64,000 bases of DNA from positions 310,001-374,000 of the forward strand of contig NZ_JACVEG010000001.1 of the NCBI RefSeq assembly GCF_014596725.1, read 5' to 3'. Under the pieces are notes generated by a model. The model saw only the letters and a list, made by a program, of their open reading frames with translations, was not told the origin of the DNA and did no database searches. This document shows positions 57,185 to 64,000 of this stretch, piece by piece (positions within the stretch are counted from its first letter, which is position 1; each line of letters opens with the position of its first letter). The position numbers and the translations under genes are program-made. This DNA comes from Vibrio sp. Y2-5 (GTDB lineage Bacteria > Pseudomonadota > Gammaproteobacteria > Enterobacterales > Vibrionaceae).

Positions 57185-58657
57185 ATGGGTTCTTCGGATC
57201 AACCTAATTTAACCTTGTTGGTGATAAACGCACAGCAACTGGAATCCGGTCTTTCTGCTGTAACGCAGTGGCAGAGTTCTGGCGGCATAATCGGCTCAGG
57301 ACATCTTAGCCAATGGGTTCTAAAGGACTCCGATGGTCAAATCAAAAGTGAGCACTGCGAAGTGCTGATGGTTGATGGCGCATTTTGTATCCGAGATTTA
57401 AGTGGGGATACATACATCAATGCAACGGAAATGCCGCTAGGTACAGGACAACTTGCCAAACTTGCCCACAAAGACCATATCAAAATTGGTCCTTACGAAC
57501 TTAGAGTGATGGTGGGGGACTATGAAGATGACCATACTTCTGGCCCTTTAAGCCAACTGTTTGAAGAGACCACTGAAGACTTACTCGCGGATGACATGAT
57601 AGATATCGACACTGTCGTCAAACAAGAACATGAAGTCAGCACCGAGCCGCTGGGTGCTTTAGATGTTCTTATGAAAGTAAATGATGAAGAGTCTTTCATT
57701 CATGATGAACTTGAAGTCACAACTGAGGAAAACCAGCCCTCTATCGTTCCTAACGAAGATTTAACGCTGCGTACACCAAATTTTACCGTGCAAGCCGATA
57801 GTGACAATGAAATTGGCTCATCAATGACGCTCAAACGCATTCTTAGCTTTGGCTTTGGTAAGAAAGCAGTAATTCAGAGTAAATCAACGCAACAACAAAA
57901 TATTTATCAAGCTAATGAGCTTGAGCCAAACCAACAGACAACTCATGACAACGTTTCAGAGGGCCTCCATATGGACGAGCAAACATTAGATTTGCTAGAG
58001 GAAGAAGTAGCAAAAAGCATTCAGCCAGAAGCAAGTGTGACCAAAACCCAATCAGCAACGGGTGGTCATCTATTGACAGGACCTATGCTTACTGGCTTAG
58101 GCGTACAAGTTGACCAGACCGATGATATTGAGCGTATGCATATGCTCTCTCAAGAGATGGGCGAGTCTCTACAAGCTTGTATTCAAGGTTTGCTTGACTT
58201 GCATAAACAGGTCTGTGACGGACGATTTGGCACGTTAAACCGTAATTTGCAACCGATAGAAGATAACCCGCTACGTTTAGGGTTGTCCTATCAAGAAACG
58301 ATTAAAACTTTATATGATGCAGAGAAAAGTGCTGTTCATTTGTCGGCACCCGCCGCCATCGCAGAAAGTTTGCGTAATGTTCAAGCGCACAACGAAGCGA
58401 TGCAATATGCCACCAGTGAAGCCTTAAGACAAATCCTCGGCGCCTTTTCACCGCAAGTGCTGCAACGTCGTTTCCAAAATTATAAACGCTCTCATCAAGA
58501 AACCGCTCATAACACGGACGCATGGGCCTGGAATATGTACTGCAACTACTATCAAGAGTTAACGTCACATCGGCAAAAAGGTTTTGAAAAACTGTTCTGG
58601 GAGATTTTCGAGCAAACGTATGACAAGAAAATTCGAGAGAAACAACTGGAGTTTTAG
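57185..58657 (+). CDS. tagH: T6SS FHA-domain protein (TagH/VasC-like)
   Basis: In other T6SSs such proteins link assembly to threonine phosphorylation. The 490-residue protein has an N-terminal FHA-like domain (about 5-110), a long acidic variable middle, and a helical C-terminal domain from about 320. The phosphopeptide-binding residues look lost: the usual GR is GS (37-38) and the usual SxxH is KxxH (54-57), although an Asn equivalent (79) remains. The ATG at 57185 follows GAGG at good spacing; upstream in-frame reading would overlap tssG. No kinase or phosphatase gene is visible nearby. Confidence 0.88.
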   Translation: MGSSDQPNLTLLVINAQQLESGLSAVTQWQSSGGIIGSGHLSQWVLKDSDGQIKSEHCEVLMVDGAFCIRDLSGDTYINATEMPLGTGQLAKLAHKDHIKIGPYELRVMVGDYEDDHTSGPLSQLFEETTEDLLADDMIDIDTVVKQEHEVSTEPLGALDVLMKVNDEESFIHDELEVTTEENQPSIVPNEDLTLRTPNFTVQADSDNEIGSSMTLKRILSFGFGKKAVIQSKSTQQQNIYQANELEPNQQTTHDNVSEGLHMDEQTLDLLEEEVAKSIQPEASVTKTQSATGGHLLTGPMLTGLGVQVDQTDDIERMHMLSQEMGESLQACIQGLLDLHKQVCDGRFGTLNRNLQPIEDNPLRLGLSYQETIKTLYDAEKSAVHLSAPAAIAESLRNVQAHNEAMQYATSEALRQILGAFSPQVLQRRFQNYKRSHQETAHNTDAWAWNMYCNYYQELTSHRQKGFEKLFWEIFEQTYDKKIREKQLEF

Positions 58658-58659
58658 TC

Positions 58660-59139
58660 GTGAGGAATCTGTTATGGATTAGCCTGCTTGCTCTAATCCT
58701 TACTGCATGTAGTAGTGAGCCTGAACGTTACGATCCTACCGAGTTACCTACTAAAGTGACGTTCAGTATTGTCGCTGGTGATGGCGTTAACCCGAGCCTT
58801 TGGGGACAGGCCTCGCCTGTCGAAATTCAGGTTTTTGAGTTGGCGGATGATTCGATGTTTATGTCATCAAGTTATGACCAGTTAAAAGCTGATTACGAGA
58901 AGGCACTGAAAAGCAATTTCGTCAGAAGCTACGATTACGTATTGATGCCGGGACAGTTCAAGTTTATCACCCAGATAGAAGTGGATGAAGAGACGAATTA
59001 TATCGGCATCATGGCTAACTTTTCTGACATTGAGCTGAGTGAGTGGAAGAAAGCCGTCAAAGTACTAAATAAAGGAAGGGAGTATCACCTTTTGATGCTT
59101 CTCGATGAATACGACGTGAAGTTGGAAAAGGTGGAATAA
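58660..59139 (+). CDS. tssJ: TssJ, T6SS outer-membrane lipoprotein
   Basis: TssJ anchors the TssLM complex to the outer membrane. The 159-residue protein has a lipobox LTAC with Cys17, then a transthyretin-like domain (VTFSIVAGDGVNPSLWGQASPVEIQVFEL and DYVLMPGQFKFI). The start is a GTG with GGAG eight bases before. It is directly after the FHA gene. Confidence 0.94.
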   Translation: MRNLLWISLLALILTACSSEPERYDPTELPTKVTFSIVAGDGVNPSLWGQASPVEIQVFELADDSMFMSSSYDQLKADYEKALKSNFVRSYDYVLMPGQFKFITQIEVDEETNYIGIMANFSDIELSEWKKAVKVLNKGREYHLLMLLDEYDVKLEKVE

Positions 59140-59144
59140 ACAAG

Positions 59145-60479
59145 ATGTTTTCACGCAATCGTGTTATTTGGAATGAAGGCTTATTTATTAAGCCGCAACA
59201 CTTCCAGCAACAACAAAGGTACACCGAATACTATATTGACGAACGAATGAGTTCTGTCAGCCGTTATTTATATGGTGTTTCAGAGTTTTCCTTAAATCCA
59301 GAATACCTATCGTTCGGTCGTATCGCTATTGAACGTGCTGTTGGCATCATGCCTGATGGAACCGCGTTCCGCATTCCTCAAGAAGACGCCGTACCTGATG
59401 CGCTAGAGATTGATGATGCATCTCTAGCTAATCAATTGGTGTACTTAGCGATTCCGTTACGTAGTGAGTCTTTGATGGAGGTTAACTGGCCAGAAGTTCA
59501 AGGTACGGGACGCTATGAAAACCGCCGTCTCGAAGTCCGTGACGTGCATACTGTACAAGGTGACATGACTACTATTGACGTGTCCCCTGTGCGGGTTCAG
59601 TTGATGCTAGAAAAAGAAGACCGCAGTGCTTACGCCTCGATGGCTATTGGTCGCATTTTAGAAAAACGTCCTGACGGGAGTGTGGTGATGGATGCAGATT
59701 TTATTCCGTGTCACCTTAACGTGGTCGGTAATTTGGCTCTGCACCGTTTTGTTAATGAAATTTCGGGTCTAATGCACGAACGTGCGAAGAATATTGCTCA
59801 GCGGATTAGTTCCCCGTCGCAAGGTGGCGTCGCAGATGTTTCCGATTTTATGTTACTTCAAGCTCTCAACCGTTTGCAGCCCCAACTCCAACATTTGGCG
59901 AAATTACGTAGCCTACATCCAGAGCGCTTGTTTGAGTGTTTATCGACGGTTGCTGGTGAGCTAGCGACCTTCACTGATGAAAGTCGCTTACCGCCCAAAA
60001 TCCTCAGTTACAACCATGATATGCCGACGGAGTCTTTCTGGCCTTTGATTCGTAATTTACGTCAATCGCTGAGTGTTGTGCTTGAACCAAGAGCCGTTTC
60101 CATTCAGCTAGATAAGCGTAAATATGGCTTGATGGTCGCGCCAATTCAAGATCCGCAGTTGATGGAAAGTGCCGACTTCATTGTCGCTGTTAAGGCTCGT
60201 ATGCCGATGGATGAGCTACGACGTCAATTTACTCAGCAAACGAAAGTTTCATCGGTTGAGAAAATTCGTGAACTTATTTCGCTTCAATTACCTGGTATCC
60301 CTTTGGTTGTATTACCTGTTGCCCCTCGTCAGCTTCCTTATCACGCAGGCTATACCTATTACCAATTGGATAAAACCAGCAGTGCCTGGAACATGCTTCA
60401 GCACTCTAGTGGTTTTGCTTTCCACGTTGCCGCGGCATTTCAAGAGCTGGATCTGCAATTCTGGGCGATTAGGAGTTAA
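59145..60479 (+). CDS. tssK: TssK, T6SS baseplate-membrane linker
   Basis: TssK joins the baseplate to TssL. The 444-residue protein begins with RVIWNEGLFIKPQHFQQQQR, the TssK hallmark, followed by blocks such as LPPKILSYNHDMPTESFWPL and LPYHAGYTYYQLDKTSSAW. It is between tssJ (5-base gap) and tssL (2-base gap). Confidence 0.97.
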   Translation: MFSRNRVIWNEGLFIKPQHFQQQQRYTEYYIDERMSSVSRYLYGVSEFSLNPEYLSFGRIAIERAVGIMPDGTAFRIPQEDAVPDALEIDDASLANQLVYLAIPLRSESLMEVNWPEVQGTGRYENRRLEVRDVHTVQGDMTTIDVSPVRVQLMLEKEDRSAYASMAIGRILEKRPDGSVVMDADFIPCHLNVVGNLALHRFVNEISGLMHERAKNIAQRISSPSQGGVADVSDFMLLQALNRLQPQLQHLAKLRSLHPERLFECLSTVAGELATFTDESRLPPKILSYNHDMPTESFWPLIRNLRQSLSVVLEPRAVSIQLDKRKYGLMVAPIQDPQLMESADFIVAVKARMPMDELRRQFTQQTKVSSVEKIRELISLQLPGIPLVVLPVAPRQLPYHAGYTYYQLDKTSSAWNMLQHSSGFAFHVAAAFQELDLQFWAIRS

Positions 60480-60481
60480 GT

Positions 60482-61255
60482 ATGGATATCAGTAAAAAAG
60501 AAAGCAAACTCAGTAGTTTGTTGTTTGATGGCGCCGAGAAGATAAATCATGACCAAGATTACTGGTTCCAATTGCGTGGTAGTTTGAATAATCCATTGAT
60601 TGATGCTGCGACGCCATTGTTTGGTTTGGCATTGCGAGTTCGACAGTTGACAGAATGTGAAAACGTTGAAGTCATTTACCAGCAAGTGGTTGAAGAGATT
60701 AAAACCATTGAAATCGAGTTAACGGAGCTAGGTTATGAGCACGCAGTTCTAATGGCTTATCGTTATATTCTGTGTACGTTTTTGGATGAATCCGTGATGG
60801 GGACTTCATGGGGCGCCTCAACGGTTTGGGCGGAACATTCGATGTTATCACGCTTTCATAACGAAACTTGGGGTGGGGAGAAAGTGTTTACCATTCTTAA
60901 ACGCCTTGAATCTGAACCCAAACAATACAAGTCGTTGCTCGAATTTATCTACCAATGTTTAGTTCTGGGTTTTGAAGGTAAATATCGCGTGATTGAATCA
61001 GGAAAGAGTGAACGCGAAAAAGTCATTAGCCAGTTGCACAAACTACTGAATCGAGATCATGAGGCGGATATCGTCCAGCTTACCAGTGCGACTGAGCATG
61101 TCGTGCGATCCAAATATCAATTAAGTAAGCAGCTACCTTTGTGGTCGATATTTGCTGGCTTTATCGTGATATCGATTAGCGTGTTTATTGGCTACAGCTA
61201 TTTGCTGCATGTCAAAACCAGTGACGTAATTGAACAACTCAATCAAATTCTATAA
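60482..61255 (+). CDS. tssL: TssL (DotU/IcmH), T6SS inner-membrane protein
   Basis: TssL is a membrane-core protein with TssM. The 257-residue protein has the DotU domain: NPLIDAATPLFGLALRVRQL, YILCTFLDESVMGTSWGAS, WAEHSMLSRFHNETWGGEKVF, FEGKYRVIESG. A C-terminal membrane helix lies at about 218-240. There is no OmpA-like peptidoglycan-binding domain, so the cell wall contact must come from another protein. clpV follows after 25 bases. Confidence 0.95.
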   Translation: MDISKKESKLSSLLFDGAEKINHDQDYWFQLRGSLNNPLIDAATPLFGLALRVRQLTECENVEVIYQQVVEEIKTIEIELTELGYEHAVLMAYRYILCTFLDESVMGTSWGASTVWAEHSMLSRFHNETWGGEKVFTILKRLESEPKQYKSLLEFIYQCLVLGFEGKYRVIESGKSEREKVISQLHKLLNRDHEADIVQLTSATEHVVRSKYQLSKQLPLWSIFAGFIVISISVFIGYSYLLHVKTSDVIEQLNQIL

Positions 61256-61280
61256 ATATAATTAAGGCTAGGTACTTGTC

Positions 61281-63890
61281 GTGATACGTATTGAACTACC
61301 AATTCTTATTGCCAAATTAAATCAACAAAGCAAACTTGCCCTAGAGCAGGCAGCTTCTCTGTGTATTGAACGTCAGCAAAGTGAAATTACTTTTGAACAC
61401 TATCTTGAAGTGTTGTTAGACAATCCTCTTTCGGATGTTCGCGTTATTTTTAAGCAGTCAGATGTATCTATTGATGACATTAAACAAGCGATTGTGACTC
61501 TTTTTTCTCGCGAGCAAGCGCTTGATAGTTACCCGGTATTTTCACCGCTATTGGTAGAACTGCTTCAAGAAGCTTGGTTATTGTCGACCACTGAGCTGAA
61601 TCAAAGTGAACTTCGTTCAGGGGCTATTCTATTGACGGCTCTAACCCGCGCTGATCGATACATGGACCACAAGTTGGTACGTATTGTCGATACCATCAAT
61701 CGAGAGAGTTTGAAAAAGCATTTCGATATGATTCTCGCGCACTCGTCGGAAACTCAAATCGAGTTAGCTTCGCAAGGGGGAAAGGCGCTGGCAAAAGACG
61801 GCAGTGATTCGTCTATTTTGGATAAATATTGTACCAATGTTACCCAGCAGGCTCGTAAAAATGAACTTGACCCCGTTCTGTGCCGTGAGAACGAAATCAA
61901 TCTCATGATTGATATCCTATGTCGACGACGTAAGAACAACCCTATTGTCGTCGGTGATGCAGGTGTCGGTAAAAGTGCCATGATTGAAGGTTTGGCGCTT
62001 CGTGTGGTTTCCGGCTCAGTGCCATTAAAATTGCAAGGCGTTGAACTTTATTCACTCGATTTAGGTCTGCTTCAAGCTGGCGCATCTGTGAAAGGTGAGT
62101 TTGAGAAACGCCTTAAGGGTGTGATAGATGCTATTAAACACTCACCCAAACCAATAATTCTGTTTATTGATGAAGCGCATACCTTGATTGGGGCTGGCAA
62201 CCAAGAAGGCGGCGGAGATGCCGCTAATTTGCTAAAACCTGCTCTTGCTCGCGGTGAATTGAGCACCATTGCCGCTACAACTTGGAAAGAGTACAAAAAA
62301 TACTTCGAGAAAGATCCGGCTTTAACGCGTCGTTTTCAACTTGTCAAATTGGAAGAGCCGAATGTTGAACAGGCCGTTGATATTCTGCGTGGATTGAATT
62401 CTGTGTATGAAAAAAATCATAACGTTCTGATCACCGATGACGCGTTGAAAGCGGCAGCCGAATTGTCGGTGCGCTACATATCGGGCAGACAACTACCTGA
62501 TAAAGCGATAGATGTACTTGATACTGCTTGTGCTCGCATTGCGATTAACCTGACGGCACCACCCAAACGTATAGCGTTTATCGAAACGGCTTGTCACCAA
62601 CGACAACTTGAAATTGATATGTTAGAGCGCGCCCAATTATTGGGTAAAGATGTTGATCGTGAACGCCTTGAAGAGCTGACAGAGCAAGAAGCGAAAGATG
62701 AGCAAGAGAGAGATAGATTGACCGCTCAGTGGCAGCAGCAAAAATTGCTGGTTGAAGACATTATAGATCTAAGAGCGTCACTTACTTCGGCTCAACAAGA
62801 GACACTTTCTTCCGAGCAGCGTGAGCAAGCGCTGGCTACTATTCGTGAAAAATATCAGCAGCTAGAAACTATACCGCATTCTGAACGTTTGATTCACCCC
62901 CAAGTGGATGCTCAGCAAGTTGCGGAGGTGATAGCAGATTGGACGGGTGTACCCGTTGATCAAATGAACAGTGATGAGCTGCATAAGATCACTCATCTAA
63001 CGAGCATTTTAAGTCAGTCAATTAAGGGACAGGGGGTTGCGATTGAACGGATTCATAAGCACCTTCTGACCGCTCGCGCAGACTTACGTCGGCCTGGTCG
63101 TCCAAAAGGCGCTTTTTTGCTTGTAGGACCAAGTGGTGTAGGTAAAACAGAAACCGTGGTTCAACTTGCTAATCACCTATATGGCGGCAAACAATTCCTG
63201 ACCACGATCAATATGTCTGAGTATCAAGAAAAACATACAGTATCGCGTTTGATTGGCTCGCCTCCGGGTTATGTTGGCTACGGCGAAGGCGGCATATTGA
63301 CGGAAGCTATTCGTAAGATGCCATATTCAGTGGTTTTGCTTGATGAAGTAGAAAAAGCACATCCAGAAGTATTGAATCTCTTTTATCAAGCGTTTGATAA
63401 GGGGGAGATTGCGGATGGTGAAGGCCGAGTCATAGATTGTCAGAATATTGTGTTTTTCTTAACTTCAAATTTAGGCTTCGAAACGATAGTCGATTACGCC
63501 GATCGAGTTGAACAATTGGATGATGCTCTCTATCCACAGTTGGCTGCTTTCTTCAAACCCGCGCTACTGGCAAGGATGGAAATTGTTCCTTATATGCCAC
63601 TGAATCCAGAAGTGCTTGAGTCTATCGTCCGTTTCAAGCTTTCACGTCTAGAAACACTATTCCATGAGCGTTACGCCGCTGAAGTTGTAATTGACGATTC
63701 CTTAATTGATGAAATTTTGTCTCGTGCGACTCGTTCTGAAAATGGTGCACGTATGTTGGAAGCGATTATTGATGGTCAATTACTTCCCCCTATTTCCTTG
63801 TCGTTATTGAACAAACTTTCTGAACAGCAGCCAGTGATTCGTATCTATCTGGCGGCACAAGACGGAGAGTTTATTGGAGAGGTTGAGTAG
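61281..63890 (+). CDS. tssH: TssH (ClpV), T6SS sheath-recycling ATPase
   Basis: ClpV disassembles contracted sheath. The 869-residue Clp/Hsp100 protein has an N-domain, then AAA+ module 1 with GDAGVGKSA and LFIDEAHTLIGAG, a coiled middle (about 420-540), and module 2 with VGPSGVGKTETVV, GSPPGYVGYGEGG and LLDEVEKAHPEV. The start is a GTG after AGG, 8 bases away. The next gene starts 2 bases after the stop. Confidence 0.97.
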   Translation: MIRIELPILIAKLNQQSKLALEQAASLCIERQQSEITFEHYLEVLLDNPLSDVRVIFKQSDVSIDDIKQAIVTLFSREQALDSYPVFSPLLVELLQEAWLLSTTELNQSELRSGAILLTALTRADRYMDHKLVRIVDTINRESLKKHFDMILAHSSETQIELASQGGKALAKDGSDSSILDKYCTNVTQQARKNELDPVLCRENEINLMIDILCRRRKNNPIVVGDAGVGKSAMIEGLALRVVSGSVPLKLQGVELYSLDLGLLQAGASVKGEFEKRLKGVIDAIKHSPKPIILFIDEAHTLIGAGNQEGGGDAANLLKPALARGELSTIAATTWKEYKKYFEKDPALTRRFQLVKLEEPNVEQAVDILRGLNSVYEKNHNVLITDDALKAAAELSVRYISGRQLPDKAIDVLDTACARIAINLTAPPKRIAFIETACHQRQLEIDMLERAQLLGKDVDRERLEELTEQEAKDEQERDRLTAQWQQQKLLVEDIIDLRASLTSAQQETLSSEQREQALATIREKYQQLETIPHSERLIHPQVDAQQVAEVIADWTGVPVDQMNSDELHKITHLTSILSQSIKGQGVAIERIHKHLLTARADLRRPGRPKGAFLLVGPSGVGKTETVVQLANHLYGGKQFLTTINMSEYQEKHTVSRLIGSPPGYVGYGEGGILTEAIRKMPYSVVLLDEVEKAHPEVLNLFYQAFDKGEIADGEGRVIDCQNIVFFLTSNLGFETIVDYADRVEQLDDALYPQLAAFFKPALLARMEIVPYMPLNPEVLESIVRFKLSRLETLFHERYAAEVVIDDSLIDEILSRATRSENGARMLEAIIDGQLLPPISLSLLNKLSEQQPVIRIYLAAQDGEFIGEVE

Positions 63891-63892
63891 TG

Positions 63893-64000
63893 ATGTCTAA
63901 CTGGTTAGAGCGAATCACAGATCTTATTGGAATCAAGATCAAGAGTGAATTGATAGATCGGTTTGTAGAAATTATTGTTGCTGAGTTGAGCCTGTCTAAT
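63893..64000 (+). CDS. Start of the next T6SS gene, probably VasH-type sigma-54 activator (partial)
   Basis: An ATG 2 bases after the clpV stop opens a frame that stays open to the window end (36 codons), reading MSNWLERITDLIGIKIK and on. In V. cholerae the gene after clpV is vasH, which activates hcp operons with sigma-54. The visible part is too short to show a family domain, so the name rests on position alone. Confidence 0.5.
   Translation, partial: MSNWLERITDLIGIKIKSELIDRFVEIIVAELSLSN

Overview
The window is ordinary chromosomal DNA of a Vibrio or close relative in the Vibrionaceae. The evidence is the gene order flaF-flaB-flaA-flaG-fliD-flaI-fliS-flrABC-fliE..fliR-flhB of the Vibrio polar flagellum, a nutA-type lipoprotein 5'-nucleotidase, several small Vibrio-type DUF genes (DUF2066, DUF2069, DUF2897, DUF2919, DUF2956), and a type VI secretion (T6SS) cluster in the V. 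cholerae tssB-to-clpV order. Genes are densely packed and intact. No insertion sequence, phage gene, tRNA, rRNA or CRISPR array was seen.

Region 1 (1-21.9 kb) is housekeeping. It holds the end of a SirB1-like gene, kdsA (Kdo for lipopolysaccharide), nutA, ybaK and uraA, the last with a perfect PurR-type operator. A block resembling the E. coli uraA-to-bamC neighbourhood follows (DUF2066, DUF2069, wrbA-like, arsC, bepA, a TusA-like gene, perM, bcp, gcvR, dapA, bamC), with a chemoreceptor inserted between perM and bcp. Then come a DUF2897 gene, an M15 peptidase, dapE, an ArsC/YffB-like gene, a small winged-helix gene, DUF2956, DUF2919 and a DyP-type peroxidase. Lysine/diaminopimelate synthesis (dapA, dapE) and outer-membrane assembly (bamC, bepA) recur.

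Region 2 (22.0-46.9 kb) is the polar flagellar cluster, all on the + strand. Three tandem flagellin genes each have a sigma-28-like promoter of the same geometry (-35, 14-nt spacer, -10). They are followed by flaG, fliD, flaI and fliS. The regulatory cascade is flrA (master sigma-54 activator), flrB/flrC (kinase and response regulator, behind a sigma-54 promoter) and a long fliE-to-flhB operon that starts at another sigma-54 promoter. This is the Vibrio hierarchy FlrA -> FlrBC -> basal body and export genes -> sigma-28 -> flagellins. The chemoreceptor in region 1 also has a sigma-28-like promoter, which suggests it belongs to the last tier.

Region 3 (46.9-51.6 kb) is housekeeping again: smrB, prmB, aroC, epmC, yfcL and an FMN-dependent oxidoreductase. 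Region 4 (51.6-64.0 kb) is a T6SS operon: tssB, tssC, tssE, tssF, tssG, an FHA gene, tssJ, tssK, tssL and tssH/clpV. The window ends inside the next gene, which by position is probably the sigma-54 activator VasH. No hcp, vgrG, PAAR or effector gene lies in the visible part.

I did not find a clearly new system. The best leads are local: an FlhB cleavage motif NPDH instead of NPTH, a 15-residue internal repeat in FliD, a terminator-like hairpin inside the fli operon, a GGA-rich hairpin leader on the second flagellin gene, a degenerate FHA domain in the T6SS, and a small ORF after aroC whose leader resembles the aroC leader. All function calls rest on reading the sequence and recalled family knowledge; no database search was run.
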